The position numbers and the translations under genes were made by a program. The notes under the pieces were generated by a model. It saw only the letters and a program-made list of their open reading frames with translations. It did no database searches and had not been told where the DNA came from. Source: an uncultured Flavobacterium sp. (GTDB taxonomy: Bacteria; Bacteroidota; Bacteroidia; Flavobacteriales; Flavobacteriaceae). Taken from it: a stretch of 30,646 nucleotides of DNA. Every line of letters starts with the position of its first letter. Position 1 is the first letter of the stretch. Below are positions 1 through 7,969 of the stretch, piece after piece. Where the stretch lies: the NCBI RefSeq assembly GCF_946482535.1, contig NZ_CAMLRU010000007.1, positions 1-30,646 of the forward strand. The letters run 5' to 3'.

Positions 1-286
1 GGTTTTTGGTCCCAAAACTTTCCGAACCCGAAATGTCTACCATCAGCATCATCGTCAATTCTCTTTCTTCTTCAAAAACTTTGACGTACGGTTCGTTATA
101 GCGAGCGGTCACATTCCAGTCGATGGCGCGAATGTCATCGCCAAACTGGTATTGACGCACTTCCGAAAACGTCATTCCACGGCCTTTGAAAGACGTGTGG
201 TATTCGCCCGAAAAGATGTGATCACTTAATCTTCGGGTTTTGATTTCGATTTTACGAACTTTTTTGAGAAGGTCTTTGGTTTCCAT
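1..286 (-). CDS. DUF58 domain protein, N-terminal part (cut by window edge)
   Basis: The first 95 codons of a minus-strand gene starting at the ATG complementary to 284-286; the rest lies beyond the left edge. The protein starts METKDLLKKVRKIEIKTR and contains GRGMTFSEVRQYQFGDD, then IDWNVTARYNEPYVK and the beginning of a von Willebrand-like metal site (MLMVDISGSESFG). This DFxxxRxYxxGDDxRxIDW-type pattern is the signature of DUF58. In Bacteroidota, DUF58 genes normally sit next to moxR and a set of Bat/von Willebrand genes with a proposed role in stress tolerance or chaperone-like assembly of metalloproteins. The moxR gene lies just upstream in the same direction (82 bases apart), so the two are probably co-transcribed. 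The family call is secure; the exact role is unknown. Confidence 0.88.
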   Translation of the reverse strand, partial: METKDLLKKVRKIEIKTRRLSDHIFSGEYHTSFKGRGMTFSEVRQYQFGDDIRAIDWNVTARYNEPYVKVFEEERELTMMLMVDISGSESFGTKN

Positions 287-289
287 TTT

Positions 290-366
290 TTAGCTATTAG
301 CTATCAGCTGTTAGCTATTAGCTATCAGTGTCTATCTGAGAGCTAAACGCTAAACGCTAAACGCTT
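290..366. repeat. Inverted short-repeat arms between moxR and the DUF58 gene
   Basis: The spacer is almost wholly repetitive. The left part repeats a TTAGCTA-type word and the right part repeats CTAAACG three times. TTAGCTATTAGCTATCAG (311-328) and CTGAGAGCTAAACGCTAA (336-353) are inverted with 15 of 18 positions matching and a 7-base loop. The moxR-DUF58 transcript could therefore carry a hairpin between the two genes. It is one of five spacers in the window built this way. Confidence 0.8.
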
Positions 367-367
367 T

Positions 368-1372
368 TTAAGGCACTTCGATTTCGTTCACAATTTTGTT
401 GATGATGTCAACTGAGGTGATGTTTTCCGCTTCCGCTTCATAAGTCACTCCAATTCTGTGACGCAATACATCGTGAACCACGGCGCGAACGTCTTCCGGA
501 ATTACGTAACCACGGCGTTTGATAAAGGCGTAACATTTGGCGGCAGTAGCCAGGTTAATACTTCCACGAGGAGAAGCACCAAAACCGATTAGCGGTTTTA
601 AACTTTCCAATTTGTATTTTTCCGGAGTACGGGTAGCAAAGATGATGTCTAGAATATATTTTTCAATTTTTTCATCCATGTACACTTCGCGAACCGCTTC
701 TTGTGCACGAAGAATTTGCTCAACGGTAACCACCGGATTTACTTTTTCATAAGCGCCTTTTAAGTTTTGGCGAATCACCATTCGCTCTTCTTCAATTTTC
801 GGATAATCGATAACGGTTTTCAGCATAAAACGGTCGACTTGCGCTTCCGGTAACGGATAAGTTCCTTCTTGTTCAATGGGGTTTTGGGTAGCCAATACTA
901 AAAACGGCTTGTCTAATTTAAAAGTGGTATCGCCAATAGTTACTTGTTTTTCCTGCATCGCTTCTAACAAAGCCGATTGCACTTTGGCCGGCGCACGGTT
1001 GATCTCGTCGGCTAAGACGAAATTGGCAAAAATAGGTCCTTTTTTTATCGAGAAGTCATTGGCTTTGATATTGTAAATCATGGTTCCGATCACATCAGCC
1101 GGTAATAAATCGGGAGTAAACTGTATGCGACTGAAACTTCCGTGAACCGCTTGAGACAAGGTGTTGATGGCTAGGGTTTTGGCTAATCCGGGAACACCTT
1201 CCAAAAGAATATGGCCTTGTCCTAAAAGCCCAATTAACAATCGCTCTACCATGTGCTTTTGGCCCACAATGACCTTATTCATCTCCATCGTCAATAACTC
1301 GATAAAAGCACTTTCATGTTCAATTTTAGCATTGATTGCTCTGATATCTAAAGCAGTACCATTTTCTTCCAT
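368..1372 (-). CDS. MoxR-family AAA+ ATPase
   Basis: A 334-residue AAA+ ATPase, the usual MoxR length. The Walker A motif is GVPGLAKT at residues 59-66, Walker B is LADEIN at 120-125, the sensor 1 Asn is in ATQNP at about 164, an arginine follows in the DRFMLK motif at about 181, and GASPRGS near residue 270 fits the sensor 2 region. MoxR ATPases act in the cytoplasm as chaperone-like remodelling enzymes, usually with a DUF58 partner and von Willebrand proteins. That partner follows directly (first ATG at 286). The start at 1372 gives a normal N-terminus with the conserved VIVGQ motif at 34-38. A possible -7 box on the minus strand near 1553-1560 is only approximate. Confidence 0.93.
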   Translation of the reverse strand: MEENGTALDIRAINAKIEHESAFIELLTMEMNKVIVGQKHMVERLLIGLLGQGHILLEGVPGLAKTLAINTLSQAVHGSFSRIQFTPDLLPADVIGTMIYNIKANDFSIKKGPIFANFVLADEINRAPAKVQSALLEAMQEKQVTIGDTTFKLDKPFLVLATQNPIEQEGTYPLPEAQVDRFMLKTVIDYPKIEEERMVIRQNLKGAYEKVNPVVTVEQILRAQEAVREVYMDEKIEKYILDIIFATRTPEKYKLESLKPLIGFGASPRGSINLATAAKCYAFIKRRGYVIPEDVRAVVHDVLRHRIGVTYEAEAENITSVDIINKIVNEIEVP

Positions 1373-1624
1373 AGTAATTGGTTTATTCTAGTGTGTGTTC
1401 ATTATAATTTTAACATTTCAAAAGTGAAAATTTATTAGGTTACGCGATGTTAATAATGCGTTAAAACTTTAGAAAACATCCTAATTTTAAGGACGATTTA
1501 TGATTTTCTTTTTATAATTTTAAGACCTAATCCGTTTTCTTGATTTTAGGCGGCAAAATAAGAAATTTTTCCAAAGGGCAAAAAACCAAAAACGGCAACA
1601 AAACACCACTAAAAAAGTACAAAA

Positions 1625-2491
1625 ATGCAGACCAAACTTTCACCTATCATTGCCGGAACCATGAATTGGGGTATTTGGGATAAAAACCTGAATACTTCCG
1701 AAATGGAACACTTGATACAGCTTTGCATCGAAAACCAAATTACCACTTTTGACCATGCCGATATTTATGGTGATTATACCACCGAAGCAGATTTTGGCAA
1801 GGCTTTCGCCCAAAGTAAAATCGATCGAAAAAAACTCCAATTGATTTCCAAATGCGGGATTCAACATGTCAAAGGCAGAAATAACAAAATCAAGCATTAC
1901 GATTATTCCAAAGACTACATTATTTGGTCGGTAGAAAATTCACTCAAAAACCTGCAAACCGATTATTTAGACGTACTCTTGTTGCATCGCCCAAGTCCTT
2001 TGATGGTGGCTGATGAAATTGCCGAAGCCATTGAAAAACTCAAAAAGGAAGGCAAGATTATAGATTTCGGTCTCTCGAATTTCACGGCTTGGCAAACCGA
2101 ATTGATTCGACAAAAAACGGAAGTAAGCTATAACCAGGTTCAATTTTCGGCTACGCATCATGAAGCCATGTTAGACGGTAGTTTTGATTATATGCAGTTG
2201 CACAACATTCGTCCGATGAGTTGGAATCCGCTCGGAACGGTTTTCAGAGAAGACATTGAACAAACCAGAAGATTAAAAAAATTGCTGGCCGAATTGGTGC
2301 AAAAGTATCATTTGGGTTCTGATACGATTTTATTAGCTTGGATTTTAAAACATCCGGCCAAAGTTATTCCGGTAGCCGGAACAGTGAATATAGCACGAAT
2401 TCAAGCTTTGATGAAAGCAACAGAGTTACAATTGGACCAACAAGATTGGTTTGCCATTTGGACGGAAAGTATGGGGAATAAAGTGCCGTAA
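1625..2491 (+). CDS. Aldo/keto reductase
   Basis: A 288-residue soluble NAD(P)H-dependent oxidoreductase of the aldo/keto reductase superfamily, most like the YdhF-type bacterial branch. The catalytic tetrad is visible: Asp43 and Tyr48 in FDHADIYGDY, Lys76 in ISKCG, and His121 in LLLHRPSP. Later barrel strands include IDFGLSNF (146-153) and the cofactor-end motif VIPVAGTVN. The natural substrate cannot be told from sequence. It is divergent from moxR across a 252-base AT-rich gap in which I see no convincing promoter box. It is followed by a repeat-rich spacer and then co-directional genes, but need not share an operon with them. Confidence 0.93.
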   Translation: MQTKLSPIIAGTMNWGIWDKNLNTSEMEHLIQLCIENQITTFDHADIYGDYTTEADFGKAFAQSKIDRKKLQLISKCGIQHVKGRNNKIKHYDYSKDYIIWSVENSLKNLQTDYLDVLLLHRPSPLMVADEIAEAIEKLKKEGKIIDFGLSNFTAWQTELIRQKTEVSYNQVQFSATHHEAMLDGSFDYMQLHNIRPMSWNPLGTVFREDIEQTRRLKKLLAELVQKYHLGSDTILLAWILKHPAKVIPVAGTVNIARIQALMKATELQLDQQDWFAIWTESMGNKVP

Positions 2492-2495
2492 AAAA

Positions 2496-2566
2496 TACGA
2501 AGTCAGAAGTACGAAGTCAGAAGTGGGTTTTACTTCGTACTTTGTACTTTGTAAATCGTACTTAAA
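2496..2566. repeat. Tandem and inverted repeats between two plus-strand genes
   Basis: The 14-base unit TACGAAGTCAGAAG occurs twice in direct tandem (2496-2509 and 2510-2523). AGTACGAAGT (2508-2517) then pairs perfectly with ACTTCGTACT (2532-2541) around a 14-base loop, and further TACTTTG-like copies continue to about 2563. The structure fills the spacer between the aldo/keto reductase and the AlbA_2 gene. There is no U-run directly after the stem, so it is not a clear intrinsic terminator. Confidence 0.85.
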
Positions 2567-2568
2567 AT

Positions 2569-3720
2569 ATGATCAACAAACGCCTTTTAATCAAAAACCT
2601 GCTGGCTCACAATGATGAGAGTAGTTTTTATGACAAAAAGCGTCAGTTGAATTTGCATACCAAAGAAGGAAAAGCCAAGTTTTTAAAACACATTTGTGCT
2701 TTATCCAATTCTAATCCTTCCAACAATTCTTATATAGTCGTTGGCGTTGAAGATCAGGAAAATGAAATCGTTGGTGACGACTTTTTTGACGATAGCAGAA
2801 TTCAAAACTTAGTGAATGCTTATTTGGAAAATCCGCCCAAAATTCAATACGAAAATGTTCCGTTTCCTAATCTTCCAAAGGACAAAGTTGTAGGTTTGGT
2901 TACCATTAAACCGAAGCACAAAACGTCTTTTTTCAAGAAAAATATCCATACCATTTTGGCCAATACCGTTTTTGTTAGGGTTGGCAGTAATTCGATGCCG
3001 ACGGAAGATAAAATTCCGTATTCTAAGCAAAATATTGAAACGGTCATCAGTATTGAAAACAGTTCAAGAAACAGCATTGCCCATACGCTTGACGGCGTGA
3101 TGGATTTTATGAATGTGCGACATGGCGACATGCCTTCAAAATACAAGGTTTTCAAAGAATTGTTTGTGATTTGTTGGGCCGGAATTCCCAAAAAAATCCG
3201 CGATACTACTTATCTTTCTCGCGTTGATATCGAATTGATTAACGAGCAGGTAAAGCTGTTTTATTCGGCTTTGGACGTGGTTTCTATTCAATATGATGAG
3301 CATAGTTTTACCATCATTGAACATGTGCCTCTTGGGCTTAATGACAAAACCAGTTTTTACCCTTTGGAACAACTGACGATTCATTTTTTTGACAACGGTT
3401 ATTACAAAATGGAAACCCAAATGCTCTTTGAACCGCCGGCTTACAATAAAAAAATGCTGCATCACATTTACAATTCTAATTTGGCATTGATTAATAAATT
3501 GCAAAAAAGCATTACTTTGTCACCGCGAGAAGAAAAGGATTTAGAGTTTTTGTCTTCCACTTTGATGATTTGTTATTTGAATGGTTTTGAAGAGGCTAAG
3601 CAAAAATTAATCGACGCCAAGCCTTTTTTAAAAGCACAAAAGAAAGCCAATGTTTATTTGAGTTTTAAAGAAGCGATGCGCATTTTAAGAAAAATGAAAT
3701 ACAACGAAACGCATGGGTAG
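2569..3720 (+). CDS. AlbA_2-like (Schlafen-type) putative nucleic-acid-binding protein
   Basis: A 383-residue cytoplasmic protein. Residues about 15-150 match the pattern of the AlbA_2 (Schlafen AlbA) domain: a basic N-terminus, FLKHICALSNSNPSNNSYIVVGVED, an LVNAYLENPP helix, VGLVTIKP, and a terminal strand TVFVRVGSNSMP. AlbA_2 domains are found in putative ATP-binding or helix-turn-helix regulators and Schlafen-like proteins. The C-terminal 230 residues are mixed alpha/beta with no motif I recognise. The gene overlaps the following phosphatase by 8 bases (ATGGGTAG), which implies translational coupling and a shared process. No specific function can be given. Confidence 0.72.
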   Translation: MINKRLLIKNLLAHNDESSFYDKKRQLNLHTKEGKAKFLKHICALSNSNPSNNSYIVVGVEDQENEIVGDDFFDDSRIQNLVNAYLENPPKIQYENVPFPNLPKDKVVGLVTIKPKHKTSFFKKNIHTILANTVFVRVGSNSMPTEDKIPYSKQNIETVISIENSSRNSIAHTLDGVMDFMNVRHGDMPSKYKVFKELFVICWAGIPKKIRDTTYLSRVDIELINEQVKLFYSALDVVSIQYDEHSFTIIEHVPLGLNDKTSFYPLEQLTIHFFDNGYYKMETQMLFEPPAYNKKMLHHIYNSNLALINKLQKSITLSPREEKDLEFLSSTLMICYLNGFEEAKQKLIDAKPFLKAQKKANVYLSFKEAMRILRKMKYNETHG

Positions 3721-4450
3721 AATATTAGTAATGGGCGATATTCACGGTGGTTTGAGAGCACTGCACCAAATTGTGGAACGGGCCAAAGTAACTCGAGAAG
3801 ACACTTTGATTTTTTTGGGGGATTATGTAGACGGTTGGAGCGAATCGCCTCAGGTAATTGACTATTTGATAGGTTTAAACAAAAAGCAAAACTGTATTTT
3901 TATCAAAGGCAATCACGACGAGTTGTTGTTGGATTGGCTCGAAGGCAATACCAAGAATTTCGACGAAAAAATGTGGTTCAAACACGGTGGTGAAGCCACA
4001 GTTTTGGCTTATGAGAAGGTATCAGATGCTGTCAAAGCGCAACATATTGCATTTCTGAAAGCCTTGCAGAATTATTATCATGATGACCAAAACCGGTTGT
4101 TTATCCATGCCGGATTTACCAATATGAACGGGATTAATTTTGAGTATTTTCCCAAATTGTTTTATTGGGATAGAACGCTATGGGAAACCGCTTTGTCGTT
4201 GGATGAAACCATTCCTAAAGACAGTTGGCTGTATCCTCGAAGGTTGACTTTATATGATGAGGTTTACATTGGTCACACACCGGTAACGCGTATAGGTGAA
4301 ACCATTCCTGTTCAAAAAGCTTGCGTTTGGAATGTAGATACCGGAGCCGCTTTCAAAGGACCTTTGACCATAATGGATGTGAATACTAAAGAATTTTGGC
4401 AAAGCGAACCTTTGAACGAATTGTATTTTAATGAAAAAGGCAGGAATTAG
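3713..4450 (+). CDS. Metallophosphoesterase (PPP-type serine/threonine phosphatase-like)
   Basis: A 245-residue calcineurin-like phosphoesterase with the full metal-binding set: GDIHG (Asp9, His11), GDYVDG (Asp37), GNHDE (Asn67, His68), FIHAGF (His132) and GHTP (His188), ending in the NVDTGAAF motif typical of the PPP group. Such enzymes hydrolyse phosphoproteins or nucleotides such as diadenosine polyphosphates in the cytoplasm. The start codon lies inside the 3' end of the AlbA_2 gene (8-base overlap). The last codons are followed by about 75 bases that hold the promoter of the next gene. Confidence 0.92.
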   Translation: MGRILVMGDIHGGLRALHQIVERAKVTREDTLIFLGDYVDGWSESPQVIDYLIGLNKKQNCIFIKGNHDELLLDWLEGNTKNFDEKMWFKHGGEATVLAYEKVSDAVKAQHIAFLKALQNYYHDDQNRLFIHAGFTNMNGINFEYFPKLFYWDRTLWETALSLDETIPKDSWLYPRRLTLYDEVYIGHTPVTRIGETIPVQKACVWNVDTGAAFKGPLTIMDVNTKEFWQSEPLNELYFNEKGRN

Positions 4451-4500
4451 ATTTTTTGCTTTTAAGAATAGCGATTTATGATTCCGGCGTTTTGAATTTC

Positions 4501-4508
4501 TATATTTG
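4501..4508 (+). promoter_or_regulatory. Bacteroidota -7 promoter box before the outer-membrane protein gene
   Basis: TATATTTG is an exact match to TAnnTTTG and lies 18 bases before the ATG at 4527. No clear -33 TTTG sits at ideal spacing. It suggests the 164-residue protein is transcribed separately from the phosphatase pair. Confidence 0.6.
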
Positions 4509-4526
4509 TACCTAAATTAAACTAAC

Positions 4527-5021
4527 ATGAAAAAAATCATCACAGTAATAGCCATACTGACCATTAGTTTAGTCAATGCACAAGGTTATAAAGGCAAAGG
4601 CGATATCAAAGGACAAGTGGGTTGGAACATCCAAGATCGGGGTAATGGCATTAACCTGTCGGCTGATTTTGGTTTGGGCGAAAATATGTCATACGGGTTT
4701 GTAGCTTCTTATTTGCTTTCGGTTGAAAAACCGGGTGGCATCAAACCTGATTTTGAGGACAGAGCAGATTTTAAAGTGCGTTTCAATGCCAATTTGGGCA
4801 ATGTAATTGGACTTGACAAAAAAATGGATGTTTATCCCGGATTGAATTTAGGAACCAGAAATTTTGGAGCCCATTTGGGTTTTAGGTATTTCTTCAGTGA
4901 AGGATTTGGTCTCTATGCTGAAGGTGGAGTGCCTTTGGCCAAATATGATTCTAATGTGGAAGGCTTTGAAAAATACAACAACCAATTTGTATTCAATATC
5001 GGAGCTTCCTTTAACCTATAA
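4527..5021 (+). CDS. Small outer-membrane beta-barrel-type protein (DUF6646-like)
   Basis: A 164-residue exported protein. Residues 1-18 form a signal peptide ending VNAQ. The remainder alternates strands and glycine-rich turns (DIKGQVGWNIQDRGNGINLSADFG; YGFVASYLLSV; FGAHLGFRYFFSEGFGLYAEGGVP) and ends in FVFNIGASFNL, with the final alternating hydrophobic strand expected of an outer-membrane barrel. The size fits an eight-stranded barrel. Flavobacterial relatives, as I recall them, are filed under DUF6646 with no known function. It has its own promoter box at 4501 and lies 20 bases upstream of the PhnA-domain gene, so read-through into that gene is likely. Confidence 0.78.
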   Translation: MKKIITVIAILTISLVNAQGYKGKGDIKGQVGWNIQDRGNGINLSADFGLGENMSYGFVASYLLSVEKPGGIKPDFEDRADFKVRFNANLGNVIGLDKKMDVYPGLNLGTRNFGAHLGFRYFFSEGFGLYAEGGVPLAKYDSNVEGFEKYNNQFVFNIGASFNL

Positions 5022-5041
5022 ATAATTTTAAGCCAAACCTA

Positions 5042-5617
5042 ATGAGTATTGTTACAGAAAAAAGATTAAAAGACAGAAGCGGTTCCCAATGTGAAATCAG
5101 CGGAAGTGATGAAAATTTGGTGGTTTACTTGGTTGAACCTAAAACCGAAGCCACACCTGAAAATTGTATCTTAATTACCAAATCACTAAAAGACCAAATA
5201 GAACATCCCGAAACCATGAATCCCAATGATTGGCGTGGTTTAAGTGACAGCATGTGGAATGAAAACTTACCCGTTCAAATTGTTTCTTGGAGAATGCTGG
5301 CGCGTTTGAAAAATCACGATTTGTTAGACATGATGTATTTGGATGATGAAGCTTTAGAATGGGCCAAAGCCACAGGAGAAGGTGAAGACGAAGAAGGCAA
5401 AATCGTGCACAAAGACAGCAATGGCAATCTTTTATTCGATGGCGATTCGGTGGTTTTAATTAAAGACCTGGATGTAAAAGGAGCCAACTTCACAGCCAAA
5501 CGTGGCGCAGCAGTTCACAACATTAAAGTCGTTTGGGACAATGCCGAGCAAATAGAAGGCCGAGTAGAAGGACAGCATATCGTGATTTTGACGCAGTATG
5601 TGAAGAAAACGAAATAG
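5042..5617 (+). CDS. PhnA-domain protein
   Basis: A 191-residue cytoplasmic protein. The C-terminal 70 residues (KDSNGNLLFDGDSVVLIKDLDVKG through IEGRVEGQHIVILTQYVKK) form the PhnA/YjdM C-terminal domain. The N-terminal part starts like a zinc-ribbon version of the family (RSGSQCEISG) but has Ser where a CxxC pair would need the second Cys; only Cys17 and Cys42 remain there. Despite the name, PhnA/YjdM is not needed for phosphonate breakdown by the C-P lyase, and the role of this long form is unknown. It is probably co-transcribed with the outer-membrane protein gene and ends at a strong terminator. Confidence 0.85.
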   Translation: MSIVTEKRLKDRSGSQCEISGSDENLVVYLVEPKTEATPENCILITKSLKDQIEHPETMNPNDWRGLSDSMWNENLPVQIVSWRMLARLKNHDLLDMMYLDDEALEWAKATGEGEDEEGKIVHKDSNGNLLFDGDSVVLIKDLDVKGANFTAKRGAAVHNIKVVWDNAEQIEGRVEGQHIVILTQYVKKTK

Positions 5618-5631
5618 TATATTCTGAAAAT

Positions 5632-5663
5632 AAAAAGTCCCTAAAATTTTAGGGACTTTTTTT
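5632..5663. terminator. Bidirectional intrinsic terminator
   Basis: AAAAAGTCCCTAAAA is followed directly by its reverse complement and a T-run, giving a fully palindromic stem with a tight AT-rich turn. It lies between the convergent PhnA-domain gene and the aldehyde dehydrogenase gene and can serve both strands. Confidence 0.9.
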
Positions 5664-5678
5664 ATGGTTTATTTTTGA

Positions 5679-7232
5679 CTACAAATCAAATTTAATCCCT
5701 TGTGCCAATGGCAAGCTAGTCGTATAATTAATCGTATTGGTTTGTCTTCTCATGTATACTTTCCAAGCATCTGAACCTGATTCGCGGCCACCACCGGTTT
5801 CTTTTTCACCGCCAAAAGCACCACCAATTTCCGCTCCGGAAGTTCCGATGTTGACATTAGCAATCCCGCAATCCGAACCTGCCACCGAAAGGAAAGCTTC
5901 CGCTTCACGCAAGTTGTTGGTCATTATGGCCGAAGATAAACCTTGGGCTACGCCGTTTTGAATAGCAATGGCGTCATGCACATCGCCTGAATATTTTAAT
6001 AAGTATAACACCGGGGCAAAAGTTTCGTGTTGCACGATTTCAAAATGATTCTGAGCTTCAGCTATCGCCGGTTTTACGTAACAACCGCTTTCATAACCTT
6101 CACCGGATAAAACGCCGCCTTCCACTAAAATTTTTCCGCCTTCGGCTACTACTTGTGTTAAAGCTTTTTGGTACATTTCTACAGCGTGCGTATCAATAAG
6201 CGGTCCGACATGGTTGTTTTGGTCTAACGGATTTCCGATTCTTAATTGGCCGTAAGCACCGACAATGGCATCTCTTACTTTGTCATAAATACTTTCGTGG
6301 ATGATTAATCTACGGGTAGAAGTACAACGTTGTCCTGCAGTTCCAACGGCTCCGAAAACCGCACCGATTACCGTCATTTTGATATCGGCATCAGGCGTTA
6401 CGATGATGGCGTTGTTGCCGCCTAATTCTAAAAGTGAATTTCCTAAACGCGCTGCACAAGCTTGGGCTACAATTTTACCCATACGAGTTGAACCGGTAGC
6501 CGAAACCAAAGGCACGCGTTTGTCGTGAGTCATCATTTCGCCTACTTTGTAATCGCCGTTGATTAAGCATGAAATTCCTTCCGGTAAATTGTTTTCTTTT
6601 AAGACTTCGGCGATGATGTTTTGACAAGCAATACCGCACAAAGGGGTTTTTTCAGATGGTTTCCAAACACAAACGTCTCCGCAAATCCAAGCCAAAGCCG
6701 TGTTCCAAGACCAAACGGCCACCGGGAAGTTGAACGCCGAAATAATTCCGACAATTCCCAGCGGATGGTATTGTTCGTACATGCGGTGACCCGGACGTTC
6801 CGAGTGCATGGTTAAACCGTGTAATTGTCTTGAAAGACCTACGGCAAAGTCGCAAATGTCAATCATTTCCTGAACTTCTCCGTAACCTTCTTGGAGTGAT
6901 TTTCCCATTTCGTAGGAAACTAATTTGCCTAGCGGCTCTTTGTATTTTCTAAGTTTTTCACCAAACTGACGCACGATTTCTCCACGTTTCGGTGCCGGCA
7001 TTAAACGAAACGTTTTGAAAGCTTCAGAAGCGGTTTGCATTACTTTTTCGTAATCGGCGGCGGTTGTGGTTTTTACTTTTCCGATTAATTGTCCATCGAC
7101 CGGAGAGTAACTTTCAATGATATCTCCATTTGAAAAATGGTTGTTTCCGGTGGATGTACCTTCGTTGATGGCTTTTACACCTAATATTTCTAAGGCTTCG
7201 GTCATGCCGAATTGTTGTGCAATTGTTGACAT
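5679..7232 (-). CDS. Aldehyde dehydrogenase, ALDH7 (antiquitin) family
   Basis: A 517-residue NAD(P)-dependent aldehyde dehydrogenase. Counting from the chosen start, the oxyanion Asn is in SAFNFPVAVW (about 168), the general base is Glu269 in LLELGGNNA, and the nucleophile is Cys303 in GTAGQRCTSTRRL. The long, well-conserved GTAGQRCTSTRRL block and the overall sequence resemble ALDH7A1, which oxidises alpha-aminoadipate semialdehyde in lysine breakdown; the substrate here is inferred. An upstream in-frame ATG at 7268 is rejected because a -7 box (7266-7273) overlaps it; the ATG at 7232 gives MSTIAQQFGM and a leader of about 25-30 bases. Confidence 0.92.
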   Translation of the reverse strand: MSTIAQQFGMTEALEILGVKAINEGTSTGNNHFSNGDIIESYSPVDGQLIGKVKTTTAADYEKVMQTASEAFKTFRLMPAPKRGEIVRQFGEKLRKYKEPLGKLVSYEMGKSLQEGYGEVQEMIDICDFAVGLSRQLHGLTMHSERPGHRMYEQYHPLGIVGIISAFNFPVAVWSWNTALAWICGDVCVWKPSEKTPLCGIACQNIIAEVLKENNLPEGISCLINGDYKVGEMMTHDKRVPLVSATGSTRMGKIVAQACAARLGNSLLELGGNNAIIVTPDADIKMTVIGAVFGAVGTAGQRCTSTRRLIIHESIYDKVRDAIVGAYGQLRIGNPLDQNNHVGPLIDTHAVEMYQKALTQVVAEGGKILVEGGVLSGEGYESGCYVKPAIAEAQNHFEIVQHETFAPVLYLLKYSGDVHDAIAIQNGVAQGLSSAIMTNNLREAEAFLSVAGSDCGIANVNIGTSGAEIGGAFGGEKETGGGRESGSDAWKVYMRRQTNTINYTTSLPLAQGIKFDL

Positions 7233-7265
7233 TGTATTTTTAGTTTGAATGTTTAAAATTTTCAG

Positions 7266-7273
7266 CAAAAGTA
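7266..7273 (-). promoter_or_regulatory. -7 promoter box of the aldehyde dehydrogenase gene
   Basis: On the minus strand this reads TACTTTTG, an exact TAnnTTTG. It lies 34 bases before the chosen start and overlaps the alternative upstream ATG, which supports the shorter protein. No good -33 TTTG is visible. Confidence 0.55.
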
Positions 7274-7289
7274 ATCGTTTATTTTGAAT

Positions 7290-7365
7290 TTAGCCCGGAT
7301 AGGAATGGCATCCTTTTTATGATTTTTTAATCATAAAAAGATAGAATGGATAGCCGGATTAGCTT
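7290..7365. repeat. Dispersed repeat with constant ends and a central hairpin, copy 1
   Basis: The ends are TAGCCCGGATAGGAATGGC (7291-7309) and ATAGAATGGATAGCCGGA (7341-7358). Between them is a perfect 12-base-pair stem, CTTTTTATGATT / AATCATAAAAAG (7313-7324 and 7329-7340), with a TTTT loop. Copies near 16123 and 23211 share the ends (AGCCCCGATAG... and ...GGATAGCGGGA) but have a different central hairpin. It lies between the 3-hydroxyanthranilate dioxygenase and aldehyde dehydrogenase genes. Confidence 0.75.
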
Positions 7366-7372
7366 CTAAAAA

Positions 7373-7909
7373 TTATTTTGAAGTAAATCTCGAATCGGCT
7401 TCCATCACGGTGCCGCATTTTTCGCAGGTTCTGAGTTTCTCTGAATTATAAAAGTGATTGAAATGTTCGAGAAAGTCTTTTTCGATGTCGTTTAGTTCGA
7501 AGTAAACTTCGTAAAGTTTGTGGTTGCAATTGTCGCAGAACCAAAGTAATCCATCGGGAATGTCTCTTCCGTTTCGTTTGCGTTCTACTACTAATCCGAT
7601 GGAGTTTTCGGTTCGTGACGGAGAGTGCGGCACTTTGGCCGGAAGTAAAAACATATCGCCTGCGGTAAGTTTCATGGCTTTTTTTTCGCCGTCTTCTTGG
7701 ATGTAAACGGTGATTTCGCCTTCGAGTTGGTAGAACAATTCCTCGGTTTCGTTGTAGTGGTAATCTTTTCGGGCATTGGGTCCGGCCACTATCATTACGA
7801 TATAATCGCCTGAATCAACATAGAGATTTTTGTTGCCAACGGGTGGTTTCAACAAATGACGGTTGTCGTTAATCCATTGGTTGAGGTTGAAAGGTTTTGC
7901 AACGGGCAT
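7373..7909 (-). CDS. nbaC: 3-hydroxyanthranilate 3,4-dioxygenase
   Basis: A 178-residue cupin dioxygenase that opens the ring of 3-hydroxyanthranilate in the kynurenine route from tryptophan. The residues known from the Cupriavidus enzyme are at the same numbers: Arg47, His51, Glu57, His95 and Arg99. The second, rubredoxin-like iron site of the bacterial form is complete (Cys125-Cys128 in CDNC and Cys162-Cys165 in CEKC). The length is that of the bacterial enzyme. No other kynurenine gene is in the window. The neighbouring aldehyde dehydrogenase is ALDH7-like, so a joint pathway is possible but unproven. Confidence 0.95.
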   Translation of the reverse strand: MPVAKPFNLNQWINDNRHLLKPPVGNKNLYVDSGDYIVMIVAGPNARKDYHYNETEELFYQLEGEITVYIQEDGEKKAMKLTAGDMFLLPAKVPHSPSRTENSIGLVVERKRNGRDIPDGLLWFCDNCNHKLYEVYFELNDIEKDFLEHFNHFYNSEKLRTCEKCGTVMEADSRFTSK

Positions 7910-7931
7910 GATTTAATTTTTGAGTAAAGTT

Positions 7932-7965
7932 AAAATAAAAAAGTCCCGATTGGCTCGAGACTTTT
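7932..7965 (-). terminator. Intrinsic terminator of the secreted phosphoesterase-type gene
   Basis: On the minus strand AAAAGTCTCGA pairs with TCGGGACTTTT (one G-T pair, GCCAA loop) and is followed by a T-rich run. It lies just after the stop codon of the endonuclease/exonuclease/phosphatase gene and before the dioxygenase start at 7909, separating the two transcripts. Confidence 0.82.
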
Positions 7966-7969
7966 AAAA

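Noticed and set aside
290..366. Possible CRISPR-like array in the moxR spacer
   Set aside because: Units are only about 7 bases with no spacers; it is a degenerate tandem and inverted repeat, and no cas genes are present.
3136..3504. Minus-strand open frame of 122 codons
   Set aside because: Antisense to the AlbA_2 gene, whose frame is longer, starts well and overlaps the next gene; the antisense product looks random.
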